Assembly: GCF_027595985.1 (NCBI RefSeq) | Contig: NC_073313.1 | Location: forward strand, 87,258,620 to 87,322,619 | Source of the DNA: Sorex araneus | Lineage: Eukaryota; Chordata; Mammalia; Eulipotyphla; Soricidae | DNA length: 64,000 bases | Reading direction: 5' to 3' | Shown: positions 34,056 to 45,628 of the stretch, piece by piece | Layout of the letters: every line of letters starts with the position of its first letter | Numbering within the stretch: the stretch's first letter is position 1 | Translations under genes and position numbers: made by a program | Notes under the pieces: model-generated | What the model saw: the letters and a program-made list of their open reading frames with translations, nothing else | What the model was told of the DNA's origin: nothing | Database searches by the model: none

Positions 34056-34493
34056 AAAAAGTAGCATCTAAAAAAATAAAGACAAAACTTTAAAATTCAC
34101 AAAGAAAAATTCATAGAACTGCAAGTAGAAACAGAACACCATTGAGTTGATATTTATCTCTCTACAAGTAGAACAAGCAGCAAAGTAATAGCATAAATAA
34201 CACCAACAACAAACTTGATCTAACTGACACTTATAGAACTCAACTCAAAAATAATTGGATAGATATTCTTTTCAAAAGTGAACAGCACATTTATCAAGAC
34301 ACAATTTTCTGGGCTTAAAAGAAGTCTCAAAAATATTAAAGGGACTCAAGTTATACAGAGATATTCTCTGTTTGTAATAAATTTAAATTAAAAATAAATT
34401 ACAGAAAATTTGATGGAAATTTCCCACTTTGGAAATATCCAGAAATGGAGTGAAAACATCTAAATAATCTACAGGGTGAAGAAGAAATCAAGG

Positions 34494-34652
34494 GGCTGGA
34501 AAGATAGTTCAACGGGTTAGGTGCTTGCTTTTTCTGACCTGGCTTTGATCCCCAGCACCCCAAATGGTCCATGAAGACAAGGAATTATTCCTCAGCACAG
34601 AGCCAGGAGTAAGCCTTGAGCATAGCTGGGTGTGGTCCAAAAACAACAAAAA
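34494..34652 (+). mobile_element. Type 1 SINE
   Basis: 'ggggctggaaagatagttcaacgggtt', box B region 'ggctttgatccccagcacc', body to 'gcatagctgggtgtggtcc' and A-rich tail. Confidence 0.85.
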
Positions 34653-34808
34653 AGGGGGATGAATAGAAGTCATTGGCCGGGGTGGGGGGATGAAGAATAG
34701 CAACACTGGTGGAGGGAAATTGACACTGGTGGTAATATTGGTGTTGAAATGTTGTATGTCTAAAACTCAACTGTCAATGACTTTGTAAATCATGGTTCTT
34801 TAATTAAA
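34653..34808 (+). mobile_element. Solitary L1-like 3' end, second 3' type
   Basis: 'gacactggtggtaatattggtgttgaaatg' to 'gtaaatcatggttctttaatt'. The terminus 'atcatggttcttta' differs from the common 'ggtgattcaataaa' and recurs near 63545 and 41930. Confidence 0.65.
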
Positions 34809-36699
34809 CACAAATTATGTAAACTTAGAAAAAAGGGGAAGAAACCAAAAGAAAATTTACAAAGTCTATTACTAATTAATAAAAAGACACTTGTTAATAA
34901 TGTAACATATTAATTAATCTAATGTAACAGAATTTGTAGGGTGTCACTAAATACCTAGCTTCAAAAAGAATGAGGATCTGAAATAAGTGATCTTCACTTC
35001 TATTATAAGAAACCAGAGAAACCCAATGATGTGGCCCAGTGGTAGGGTGTCTATTTTGTAAGAATGAGGCTGTGAAACATCCCACATCATCCCAGAGGCA
35101 CTGCTGCTGTGATTCCCAAGCACCACAGTGTGCAATCTCTGGCACACCACAACCAAATGCCTGCCAAGTATCACAAGCAAGTGCAACCACCAGATACCAT
35201 GACAATGACAACAAAAGAGAAGAGAAGGGAGGACCGAGGAAGCTAGAGAAAGATGAACAAATTAAACCCAGAGTATGTAGAAGAAGGGAAACAATAAAGA
35301 GCAGGGCAGAAATAGAGGAAATAGGAAAGACATAAACAATAGAGAGGATAAATGAAGCCAAAAGCTGGCTCTTTGCGATCAATAAAATTGACAAATCTCT
35401 ACTCAGACCATGAGAAAAAGAAGAAAGAAGACATAAATTACCAACCTGAGGAATGACAGAGGTGATTTAACTACAGACTATACAGATAATAAAAGGATAC
35501 CAAGGGAATATTTTGAACAACTTTCTGATAATAAATTTGGCAACATAGATAAAATGAAAATATTTCTAGAAAGGCGCAAAATACAAAAAGTTTACTCAAA
35601 AAAAAGATGTTCAGGGTATATAGTCCTGCAGTATAGCATTTGTCTTGTATATGTGAGACTGTGGGTCACATCTTTTGCACCACACAGTACTGTGACTAGC
35701 TCTTTATAAAGGAAAATAAACTTATATTTAAATACCTTACTATAAAGGTAACTTCAAAACCCAATGCGATTCACTGGAATATTTTATGAACCATAAAAAA
35801 TAATAGCAATTCTATACAAAATCTTCCAGAACGGTAAAGTGAAGGAAACATTTCCCTGTTAATTTTATGTTTGTTATCAATAATTACCAGATAGCAAAAC
35901 TAGAAAAACACATAACAAGAAAACTATAGATTTTCTTGTTATGTCTAATAGATAACATGCTCTAATAGCTCTCATGATATGGATGTAATTATTTTTAGCA
36001 AATTAAAATGACTAATGCAATTAAAAGGCAAGGTTAGTTTACCATTAGGAAATCAAGCAACGTGACTCATAATCTCATCTCAATAAAAAAAAACATATAA
36101 CAATCTTAATAGATGAAGAGAAAATTGGCAAAATCCAACACCCATTCCTAGGGAAAACTTTTGGTAATCTAGGACTACAAAGAAGGAAACTTACTCAACT
36201 TTTTGAAGTGTATTATGAAAAACTTATAACCGACATAATACATAAAGATCTGCTATTGAATTCCTTTCCCCTAAGATCAGGAGGACTAAGGGGATATGTT
36301 TCCCTATTTGAAATTTTACTGGAAGTCCTAGCCAATGCAAAAAGTGTAGAAAATGAAACAAAATCCATCTAGATAGAAAAGGATGAAGATAAATCATATT
36401 TATGTGCAGATAATATGATCATGCATAGTATAAAATGTGATCTCCAAGAAAGTGATTAGAATTAATAAGTGACTTTATCAATATTTCAGATTATAAGATC
36501 AATACATACAAATCAATTTTATTTCTCTATACTAGCAACAATCATGTAAATGGAAATAAAGTTTAAAATTCTGTTTATATTTCAGTGAGGGAAAGAATAG
36601 TCAGTTCAACATATGGTGCAAGGGAAAATAGATATCCATATGTAAAAGAATCAAGTTGATATCCTTCCCACTCATTACAGAAAAATTAACTCAAAATAT

Positions 36700-36780
36700 A
36701 TCATCACTGTATAACTATCATCCTGTTGCTCATTGATTTGCTTGAGTGGGCACTAGTAACGTTTCCATTCATCTCTATAT
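36700..36780 (-). mobile_element. Type 2 SINE, distal end only
   Basis: 'catcctgttgctcattgatttgcttgagtgggcac' is the distal part of the type 2 body in reverse. Confidence 0.7.
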
Positions 36781-37122
36781 CATAGACCTAAAAAATAAAA
36801 ATACAAAATTATTGGAAGTAAAGATAGATTCTTTTGTAAGAAGTCATTGATTCTCAGTGATGACACTGGAATAATATGCACCCAAACCAAGGCACCAAAA
36901 ACACAGTACAACCAGAGACTTGATAGACAAATTGGTCTGTATCAGAATTTTTTTTTAAAGATCCTTTTTTGCACTAAAGGATACTGTTGCAGAAGTCAAG
37001 AGTCCTCACACAGAACAGGAGAGAATATAAATCATATATCTGATAAGGGTCTAGAATTCTACAATATAAAATAATACTTATAGTTCAACAATGAAAAGAC
37101 AACTTAAGTAAAAAGGGCAACT

Positions 37123-37213
37123 AAGGGGCAGAGAGATATTACAGGGCTTAAGGCACTGCCCTACATGTAGCCAACCACTGTTTGATCCCCAATCACTGCC
37201 ATTAGTGATCCGT
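37123..37213 (+). mobile_element. Type 1 SINE, head half
   Basis: 'ggggcagagagatattacagg' to 'gtttgatccccaatcactgcc', then truncated. Confidence 0.6.
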
Positions 37214-37319
37214 TTTTTAAGTTCACAAATGACAAAAAGAGTTTGCAGATTTATTTCTACCATTTTTTACTATTCTTAAATATATTTTTATTACTAACTT
37301 GTACCTTTGGCACACACTG

Positions 37320-37322
37320 CAT

Positions 37323-37365
<43 letters not shown>

Positions 37366-37500
37366 TGCAAAGCTGTTCATCACTGGGTTCCAGCCATACA
37401 ATGTGTATATCAGAACTTAGCAAAGTGTATACTTCTTTCACATGCCATGCAAAATTTTACAGGTTTCTACATGTTGGTTACATATCAATAAAGCTGCATG
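37320..37500 (-). repeat. (TTTA)n array and L1-like 3' end
   Basis: About 11 TTTA units at 37320-37366, followed by 'gcaaagctgttcatcactgggttccagccatacaatg'. The latter resembles the reversed L1-like 3' end at 55075, so the array is probably the expanded tail of that element. Confidence 0.6.
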
Positions 37501-38790
37501 CACAAGGCAACCAAAAGAAGTGGGTATTTGAACAAATGAGCTTCAAGGTCTTTCTAGTTTCAGTTCTATGCCACTTATTAGATGGAAGCCTTTCGTGGAA
37601 GTACTGTTTTGTACTAGGATGCCCAAATTATTGAGAAAAAAGGAAATTTGTTAGGATTGTTCAGACACATACTTTTGTGTTTCACCTTTCTGCAACTGTG
37701 TAGTCAGAGCCTAAAAAAACCCATTGGAATGATGGAGCAGGCACGCTCACCATCAAGGCAGTGGGAAGACATCCAGGTCAGAGGAGGAAACTGGGGAAAT
37801 GACAGCCTAATGAGCTCGGCTCCTTCTAATTTCTTCAAGTCTATGATTCAGAGGATTGGCTTGCCATGGACATTCCAGACCAGTGAGGCATCTCAGGGCC
37901 ATGAATGCAGAGGCATCCCAGGGGAAAACAATGGAAGACAAGATGGAAATGAGAACTGGCCTTTTTAGGTCTCTTGACCCAAATGCAAGGAGCTAAGAGG
38001 ATATGGAGGAAGAGGTGGAAGTGCTCCTTCCCTGCAGGAAAGGAGATTATGACTTGATGGGGTCTGGGGAAATCAAATATAAGAAACTGAAGACCTGGAA
38101 TGTCAAGCCTCCAGGGATACCTTTTAGATAGACGTGCTAGAGAAGTTGGAGAAAGGCGGAGATACCCTCCCCGCCTGTTAGCAGTGAAAGCCAAGAAGGC
38201 AAGGAAGAGAATGAATGAACAGCCAAGAGGCACGCTTCAAAGTCATTTGTCAGCTGGGCAGTGCTTTAAGCCAGTGCCATGGCTGATGGATCACCTCACG
38301 GGAAGCAGCAGTAGAGATGGATCCAACACAGGATGCTGTCACCCTATCCTCAGTTTGCACCTGGAGGATACTTTAAAGGAAGACAATCAAAACCCTAAAT
38401 GCCCTAGTGACTCTAGGCAATATTTACACCTGAGAAGGATGGTATTTTCTCCTTGATTCCAGAGGGTGATAAGTTATGAGCTTCAAGCCTGATGCAGGGA
38501 GTTGAGTGTCCTTGTAATTTTATCCTGCACAGCAGAGCCACAGAACCTCTTGTCCAGAGGAATGCAGACCTCAGGTTTCCTTGCTCATCTCTACTATCAT
38601 TTCTTTGGCCGAAAAGTCTGGCTATATCAGTCAGGATCATAATGGTATCTTAAATTCATAAGGTATCTCCCCGATTTATCATGCCCATTTGTTTCTAATC
38701 ATCTCATTGCTATTTTTATTTTTGTGATAAAGCTGTTATTTCTCTTATATTATAGAAGAGGAACTTGAGGGATTAGACCTCAGCTGTTCA
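37501..38790. other. Unassigned intergenic sequence
   Basis: Ordinary composition. Frames up to 130 codons overlap on opposite strands and resemble nothing known. Confidence 0.45.
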
Positions 38791-38794
38791 GGTT

Positions 38795-39300
38795 AATTGA
38801 TTCATATATTTATTCAAATCATAATCAAATACCCACTATGTCAGACACTGACTAGGTGCTAAAGACAATGATTAAATCAACCCTTGTTGTCATGGAGTTC
38901 AATGTAATTGAAGGCAGGGCAGAGAGAGATATTAATTCAGCACGAGTCTAATTGCAAACTATGAGAGATGCAATTAAAGGGCAATCTCAGCCAGTCTGGA
39001 ACAGTAAAAAGCAGCTCTTGAAGGGGAGTTATTTGACATTAGAGTTGAGTTCATAGATGATGGGCATTAGCTGGGAGAAGTCAGAGAGTTTTTCAAAAGG
39101 AGGGAAGAGTATTGCCAAGATTCTGTGATTGGAAGTGGGCGAGAGGCAAGAGGTGACTGTGAGTTAGAGTAGGCAGAGATTTTTGGACCAGAGTCATAAT
39201 TAGGATCTTGATCCTACGAGTCATGGAAAACCACAGATTTTTCGATTACAGTGACTATGCTGGTTGCTATGGTGAACGAAGTGTAAGAAATCGTGGGGTC
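38795..39300 (-). repeat. L2 relic
   Basis: 'tttattcaaatcataatcaaatacccactatgtcagacac', 'gtcatggagttcaatgtaat' and downstream 'catggaaaaccacagattttt' follow the L2 3' region in reverse. Confidence 0.65.
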
Positions 39301-40017
39301 TAAATGAGGATGAGACGACAGAGAAGTGTACAGATTTGAGAGATATTTGGAGGTGAAATTGACAGAAAGTTTATGACCTTTCAGTTTCACCCGCAGGGAT
39401 GGGCATGGAGGTAGTGGGGTACAGTGGGATCAGTGGTGTCTCCCCCCTCTTCCAAGGACAAGTCCACATCTTTAGCCAGTGGAACTGGTGAATGTCACCT
39501 TTGCAGATGTAACGTTTACAAATGTAACTAAGAATCTAAAACGGCTATCATCCTAGATGATCCACAGGGACCAATTCAATGATAACTGTCCTAAGAAAAG
39601 GAAGACAAAGGGTGATCACATAGACAAGAAAATAATACAACCCCAGAATGCCTCAAGCCATAAGAAGCTGAAGGAGACAAGATGAGACTTCCCCTTCGGT
39701 GCAGTGCTTGCTCATTAAGCTTTGCTGCTTCCTGGAGGTGACCCTTCTGTTAGTCTATGGTGCTTGCACACATGGGTGCCAGGGACCACAGTCTTGAGTT
39801 GTGGCACTCGCACCCTTTCTGATTGGAATGCTGACCTGCGAAGCTGCTTTGGTGCTCATACACATGTCCCCGGGGGGAGGGGATCAGAAACACATCCTTC
39901 AGTCGCACACACACAGCTTTGTGCCAAAGATCACACCTCTTGTGGAGGCACTTTTGCTTTAGGACCCCAAACACCAGAAATGTCAAAGACGAAAAGTAAA
40001 CAAAAACAACCAGTATT

Positions 40018-40260
40018 GGAAGGATGAGTACTTGATCATTGTATGACTGAAACTCAAACACGAAAGTTTGTAAACCTCTAACTACCTCACGGTGATTCAC
40101 TAATAAAAACAACAACAACAAAAAAACAACCAGTGTTGGAGCAGATATAGGGGGAAAAGAACCCTCAACCTCTGCTGGTGGGAATGTCCACTGTTTCAAT
40201 CTTTTTGGAAAACAAAAGAACACTCCTCAAAAATTGAGAACTGAAGTCGATGTTCCAGTT
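40018..40260 (+). mobile_element. L1 3' end followed by an L1 ORF2 fragment
   Basis: 40018-40115 is a solitary 3' UTR end ('cttgatcattgtatgactgaaac' to 'ggtgattcac' and an AAC-rich tail). 40125-40260 is ORF2 C-terminal text ('aaccagtgttggagcagatatag', 'tctttttggaaaac'). Confidence 0.7.
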
Positions 40261-40530
40261 TTACAGACTCATGATTAAATCTCAAGCGGCAAAATTTCTT
40301 GGATGCACTGGTACCCAGCTCAGAATGCTGGGGCACCCTCGGGAGCAGGCCAAGTCCTCACCCTGCCGAAGCCTCATCAGCTACACTATCACCCCAACAG
40401 CTGCTGTCATGCCTATCACCCTATTCCACCACCACAGCTCTGAGGAGACGCCAAACTGCCAAAATTTTCAGCTGTGGTGGAGAGAAGAGAAGGATACAGA
40501 AAAAAGATTCCCATAAGTCTTTTTACAAAG

Positions 40531-41028
40531 ATGACACGGAAAGCCAAGAGGCTGCCCTTCCCAAAGCTGAAGGCAAAGCCAAAGGCCAAGAAAGCAGTGC
40601 TGAACAGCGTTCACAACTACAAAAACGAGGCATATCCCCCTCCTTCTAAAGACCCTAAACACTGCAGCTTGAGAAGGCAGCCCAAATATCCTCGGAAGAG
40701 CACCCCCAGAAGGAACAAGTTTGACCATTATGCCATTATCAAGTTCCCTCTGACCACTGAGTCAGCCAGGAAGAAGACAGAAGATAAGACACTTGTGTTC
40801 ATTGAGGAAGTTAAGCTCAACAGGCATCAGAATAAACAGGCCGGGAAGCTCTATGACATTGATGCGACCAAGGTCAACACCCTAATTAGACCTGATGGAG
40901 AGGAGAAGGCACATGTTCGGCTGGCTCCTGACTATTCCGCCTTTGCATGTTTCCAACAAAAATGTGATCATATAAATAGACCAGCTGGTTAATCCTAAAT
41001 ATGATTTTTTTTTTCACCGTAAAAAAAG
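40531..41028 (+). pseudogene. RPL23AP: RPL23A processed pseudogene
   Basis: An intronless copy of ribosomal protein L23a mRNA (60S subunit, peptide-exit-tunnel rim). Unmistakable runs are '[11 protein letters not shown]', '[15 protein letters not shown]', 'TLVFIEEV' and '[11 protein letters not shown]'. The N-terminal tail is scrambled compared with the normal Ala/Lys-rich tail. Near 40942-40948 one base is missing, so the last residues run out of frame until a stop near 40991. The 3' UTR ('ccagctggttaatcctaaatatg...ttcaccgtaaa') and a short A tract at about 41020-41027 support retroposition. 'P' marks pseudogene and is not an official name. Confidence 0.93.
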
Positions 41029-41279
41029 ACAGGCATATAAGGAGAGACACAGAGAATAGAACAATACAGCTCCAAAGTCAAAGCCTTCAAGAATTGCTGA
41101 CAACCACTAGAGAATTACGGAAGAGGAAAGAAAGGATTCTTTCCTTGCTGCTTCAGAGTGGGAATCGACTTGCCACACCTTGATCTCAGACTTTCAGCCT
41201 CCAGAACTAAGAGAGACTAAATTTCTATTTTAAGGCCCAAGTTTGGCATACTAGATTATGGTTTCCTCAGAACTAAACC

Positions 41280-41620
41280 CCCTTCTGAGCACCAAGTAAA
41301 ATGTGATTGGAAATCCTGAGCGGGGAGGGAGATGCACGCTGAAAGTAGACTAGAGACTCAACATATGATGGCTACTCAATACCCCTATTGCAAACCACAA
41401 AACCCAAAAGGAGAGAGAGAGAGAACAAATTGGAATGCTCTGCCACAGAGGCGGAGCGGGGTGGGAGGGATACTGGGTTCATAAGTGGTGGAGAATGAAC
41501 ACTGGTGGAGGGATGGGCTCTCAAACATTGCATGAGGGAAAAACAAGCACGAAAATGTGTGAATCTCTAACTGTACCCTCACTGTGACTCAGCAATTAAA
41601 AAATAAATTATTAAAAAAAA
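41280..41620 (+). mobile_element. Solitary L1 3' end, third 3' type
   Basis: 'gtaaaatgtgattggaaatcctgagc', 'ggagaatgaacactggtggagggatggg' and the end 'ctgtaccctcactgtgactcagcaatt', with an A-rich tail. It matches the 3' UTR of the element at 42990-43645. Confidence 0.8.
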
Positions 41621-41814
41621 GAACTAAAACCCCTTCTATCATATATCTAATATCAGCATTTTACAAACTTTTCGACTCAATAGTGAGTAATTTTCCCTAC
41701 AAACTCAGATGCATCAAACTAGATGCATGTCAAGGAATGACAGAGCTAAATATTCAAGCTTGAAATTGTGAAACCCAAACTTTAATAACCAGATATAAAT
41801 AGTGCCCGTCAAGA

Positions 41815-41950
41815 TGGCAGACTGGGGCTGAGGTGGGGGATTGGAGAGGGAATCTGGGAACACTGGTGGTGGGGTTGGTGATGGAACAATGTATGTTAAA
41901 AACCCAACTATGAATAACTTTGTAATTCGTGGTGCTTCATCAAAATATAG
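41815..41950 (+). mobile_element. Solitary L1-like 3' end, second 3' type
   Basis: 'gggaacactggtggtggggttgg' to 'taactttgtaattcgtggtgcttcatca', related to 34653-34808. Confidence 0.6.
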
Positions 41951-41984
41951 TTTTGGAAAGAAAAAACCTAATCAAACTCAAAAC

Positions 41985-42533
41985 ACTTGATTTTAAGAAT
42001 TGAACTTTCATATGACCCAGCAATTCCACTTCTTGACATCTACCCCAAGGGCTCAAAAACTCTTCTCAGAAAAAAAAATGTGTTCCAATAATTCATTGTA
42101 GCACTCTTCACAATAGCCAAAATCTGGAAACAACCGAAGTATATGAGAACAGATGACTGGATAAAGAAACTATGCTATCTAGACACAATGGAATACTACT
42201 CAGCTATAAGGATGAATTCATGCAATTTGCAGCTACACGATGAACTGGAGAGTGTCATGCTGAGTGAAATCAGCCAGAATGGGAGACAGATAAAGAAAGA
42301 AGCTTAGTAGGAGGATAACAAATGGCCTAAGGCAACATTCTGAAAACTTGTGTTTACCATGGAAGTAAGATGGTTAGGGGTGGCAGGGGTAAGGGGATAT
42401 TGAGACAGGGAGAGTATAGTGAGAGGGGATCTTGAGACAATGAGAGAGTGAAACGAACACTGGTGGGGGTCTCCTGTTGGAATGCTGCATTCATGAAGAC
42501 CTATCATTGACAGTACTGCAAAATTGTAAACCA
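41985..42533 (+). mobile_element. 5'-truncated older L1 (ORF2 end and 3' UTR)
   Basis: ORF2 C-terminal text 'catatgacccagcaattccac', 'cacaatggaatactactcagc' and a 3' UTR ending 'acagtactgcaaaattgtaaacc'. The 3' UTR differs from the common shrew L1 end. Confidence 0.8.
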
Positions 42534-42786
42534 CTGTGACTGTCACTGTCACTGTCATCCCATTGCTCATCGATTTGCTCGAGCGGGCACTAGTAATGTC
42601 TTCATTGTGAGACTTGTTGTTACTGTTTTTGGCATACTGAATACGCCACAGGTAGCTTGCCAGGCTCTGCATGCCAGTGAGATATTCTCTGTAGCTTGCC
42701 AGGCTCTCTGAGAGGGGCAGAGGAATTGAATCTGGGTCGGCTGCATGCAAGGTGAATGCCCTACCCGCTGCGCTATCTCTCCAGCT
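42534..42786 (-). mobile_element. Type 2 SINE, full length, reverse
   Basis: Opens with (TGTCAC)n at 42536-42557, then the complete body and a head ending 'gcgctatctctccagc'. The flanks 'aaaccactgtgact' (just before) and 'aaatcactgtaact' (just after, 42788-42801) look like a slightly diverged target-site duplication. Confidence 0.9.
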
Positions 42787-42989
42787 CAAATCACTGTAAC
42801 TAAAATTTTTTTTAAAAAGAACCAAAAACTGTAATGATATTTACCATCATAACAGGTAAATGCCTTGGGGAAAAAATGGAAAGAGTGCCAAGAAGTGAGA
42901 AGTCAAGGCACTAGGTGTTGTCAAGGTTATGACCTATGTGGTGATTTGTGTCCACTTCTAATGATTTAGATTTCAGGTCATGCAAAACT

Positions 42990-43645
42990 GATCAAGATTC
43001 ATCATCATCTGACTGGTTAAAGAAACTTTGGTACATCTATACAATGGAATACTATGCAGCTGTTAGAAAAGATGAAGTCATGAACTTTGCATATAAGTGG
43101 ATCAACATGGAAAGTATCATGCTAAGTGAAATGAGTCAGAAAGAGAGGGACAGACATAGAAAGATTGCACTCATCTGTGGAATATAAAATAACAGAGTAG
43201 GAGACTAACACCCAAGAATAGTAGTATATAATACAAGGAGGTTGGCTCCATGGATTGGAAGCTGGCCTCACATGCTGGGGGAAAGGCAGCCCGGATAGAG
43301 AAGGGGACACCTAGTAAAATGTGGTTGGAGATCCCGCGCAGGAAGGGTGATGCATGCTGAAAGTAGACTAGAGACTGAACATAATGGCCACTCAATGCCC
43401 CTATCGCAAAATACAACACCCAAAAGGAGAGAGAGAACAAAATGGAATACCCTGCCACAGAGGTGGGGTGGAAGGGGGACGGGATTGGAGGCTGGGAGGG
43501 ATACTGGGTTCATTGGTGGTGGAGAATGGACACTGGTGGAGGGATGGGTTCTCAAACATTATATGAGGGAAACACAAGCATGAAGATGGGTAAATTTGTA
43601 ACTGTACCCTCACAGTGACTCACTGATTAAAAAAATAAATAAAAT
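42990..43645 (+). mobile_element. 5'-truncated L1 (third 3' type)
   Basis: It starts in the last ORF2 codons ('tgactggttaaagaaactttgg') and keeps 'MEYYAAVRKDEVMNFAYKW' near 43048-43104. Its 3' UTR ends 'ctcacagtgactcactgatt' and an A-rich tail, followed directly by an (ATC)n array. Confidence 0.85.
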
Positions 43646-43657
43646 TTTAAAATGAGA

Positions 43658-43711
<54 letters not shown>
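43658..43711 (+). repeat. (ATC)n microsatellite
   Basis: About 17 near-perfect ATC units. It corresponds to the simple-repeat end of the reversed type 2 SINE that follows. Confidence 0.95.
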
Positions 43712-43712
<1 letters not shown>

Positions 43713-44420
43713 CATTGGTTGTAGAATTTCTTGAGCGGTCTCAGTAACGACTCCATTCGTCCTAGCCCTGAGATTTTAGAAGCCTCTCTCTACTCGTCCT
43801 TCCCAATGATGCCACATTGGAGGCTCTTTCAGGGTCAGGGGAATGAGACCCAGCTTGTTACTGGTTTGGGCATATTAATACACCATGGGGGCTTTGCGAG
43901 GTTCTCCCAGGTGGGCAGGAAACTCTCGGTAGCTTGCCAGTTTCTCCCAGAGGGAGAACTAGGCTATAAGATGTCTTCTAGGAGCTTGCTTTTAAGTCTC
44001 TGGATGCTGGCTGTTGATGGGAATTACACGGTTGGGGGGGGGGCAGTCCCTGGATGTGACCGCCTAGCTACTGGGAAATGGGAAATCTGGGCGGAGGAGG
44101 CCCAGTCTCAATCTGAGGAGGCCCAGTCCCAATACGAGCAGTCTTGGAGGTCTCAGCCCCGGGTCCCACAAACCTGGATTCCTCTGTCGGTACCTTCATG
44201 CGTGAGGCTCGTCCGAACGTGTGGAGAGGGGCTTGAGCATGGCTGTGGCTAGGCTCTGGAGGTCTTCGGCTGCCGGGAGCTCTGCTTGGGGCGGGAAGGG
44301 AAGCTGGAGCCCATCCCCTCTGAGGGGCCCCAGGGAAGACAGCCAGGCGTGTGGGCAAGAGACTCTCTGTGTCGCTCTCTCCTGGGAGATCAAGATTATC
44401 CCTCTCATATTGACCTGGTA
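43712..44420 (-). mobile_element. Composite element: long type 2 SINE body plus GC-rich module
   Basis: 43712-43960 is a long-subfamily type 2 SINE body ('ggaggctctttcagggtcagggg', 'ggtagcttgccagtttctccc'). In place of the tRNA-like head, the sequence runs into a GC-rich block to about 44400. This block contains a tandem 'gaggaggcccagtcycaat' (44094-44112 and 44115-44133). Whether the GC block belongs to the element is uncertain. Confidence 0.5.
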
Positions 44421-45025
44421 ATCTCAGCGCTTTAAGCCCATAACCGAACTGGTCATAGACTCAACACCTAGTCCTTAGCAGTCTTTGCTCAGAGCCTGCA
44501 CACAAACATACTAGATTTGACATGGCATTATCTCCCATCTAAGTCTAGAGGAGATAAGCCAGCAAAGCACAGGAAGAAAGGTTTACTGGTCCAGGAAGCT
44601 TGATGATATGCCTGCTGCTTTGGGAGTGGCTGTCCCAGCTCACAGGGTCTTGCTGCCTGAGGAAGTAATTGACTTGCCTTCCCTGGGAGCACAAGCATAT
44701 TTATAGACCCAGAGGAAAGGAAGGATGGAGGCTCCTGGGAAACATCATAGAGGATATGCAACGGAAGCAAGACTACTCTGAAAGACAAACTAGAGGAATG
44801 GCTCTGGGAGAGACCAAAGCATGGGAAGGAATTGGGCATGATGCAGAGAAAGGTCGCGACTCTATGGGACTTGAGGTGGAGGCAGGAGCAAAAGAGCAGT
44901 TCATCACCTTGAACAATTCCTTTTAGGCCCAAGCCTGCTAGTGACCAGCTGACTCTGAGGAGACTATTGAAATATAGAGCTAAAGAGAATACAAGGGATA
45001 AAAACTTCCCTTGCTGATCCCTTTT
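44421..45025. other. Unassigned intergenic sequence
   Basis: No recognisable gene or repeat. The long minus-strand open frame here runs into the adjacent SINE and GGAA array and is not credible as a gene. Confidence 0.45.
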
Positions 45026-45029
45026 CCAT

Positions 45030-45528
45030 ATGCAGCTGCATAGAGTCTGCCGAGCACCTCTAGGAGTGACTCCTGGACACAGAGATAGGAGTAAGTCCTG
45101 AGCACAGCCAAATATGTCCAAAGCCAAAAAGGAAGGAAGGAATAAAGGAAGAAAAGAAGGAAGAAAAGAGGGAGGGAGGGAAGAATAAGAGAGTAGGAGG
45201 GAGGGAAGAAGGAAGGAAGGAAGGAAGGAAGGAAGGAAGGAAGGAAGGAAGGAAGGAAGGAAGGAAGGAAGGAAGGAAGGAAGGAAGGAAGGAAGGAAGG
45301 AAGGAAGGAAGGAAGAAAAGAAGAAAGGAAGGAAGGAAGAAAGGAAGAATGGGCTTGCCTTTTACAGTACACCAGATTGTACTAGGAGTGACTCCTGGAC
45401 ACAGAGATAGGAGTAAGTCCTGAGCACAGCCAAATATGTCCAAAGCCAAAAAGGAAGGAAGGAAGGAAGGAAGGAAGGAAGGAAGGAAGAAGGAAGAATG
45501 GGCTTGCCTTTTACAGTACACCAGATTG
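45030..45528 (+). repeat. Tandem duplication of a SINE 3' part with (GGAA)n
   Basis: Unit 1 (45061-45379) and unit 2 (45383-45528) share 'taggagtgactcctggacac', 'aagccaaaaaggaagg' and 'gggcttgccttttacagtac'. They differ mainly in microsatellite length: about 220 bp of GGAA-rich repeat (45130-45350) against about 45 bp (45450-45495). Confidence 0.92.
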
Positions 45529-45628
45529 GGTGCTTGTCTTGAATGTGGTTAACCCAGGTTTGATCCCTGATTGCAGAGCCAGGAGTAAGCCCTGAGCACT
45601 GCTGTGTGTGGCACTAAAACAAAAAAAG
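45529..45628 (+). mobile_element. Type 1 SINE remainder
   Basis: 'ggtttgatccctgattgcagagccaggagtaagccc' and 'gagcactgctgtgtgtgg'. This may be part of the same SINE that was broken by the tandem duplication upstream. Confidence 0.65.

Larger units (their letters stand above)
34060..37090 (+). repeat. Ancient L1 ORF2 relic, broken by SINEs
   Basis: Endonuclease-domain text ('ctaactgacacttatagaactcaac') lies at 34220-34490. 'INEAKSWLF' with 'INKIDKSL' can be read at 35350-35400. RT-like text ('atagatgaagagaaaattgg') is at 36105-36330 and C-terminal text at 36785-37080. Inserts are SINEs at 34494, 35020 and 35620, an L1 3' end at 34653, and a type 2 SINE piece at 36700. Confidence 0.75.
39470..41270 (+). 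repeat. Ancient dispersed repeat, split by younger insertions
   Basis: The first half (39470-39715: 'gaatgtcacctttgcagatgtaac', 'ggaagacaaagggtgatcac') and second half (41045-41265: 'attgctgacaaccactagagaatt', 'accttgatctcagactttcagcctccagaact') look like parts of one ancient mammalian repeat. The gap is filled by L1 pieces and the RPL23A pseudogene. Confidence 0.55.

Noticed and set aside
43658-43711. Regular repeats that might suggest a CRISPR-like array
   Set aside because: It is a plain ATC trinucleotide microsatellite at the end of a SINE, without spacers.
44980-45521. Minus-strand frames rich in Phe, Leu, Pro and Ser
   Set aside because: They are translations of the (GGAA)n arrays and SINE pieces.
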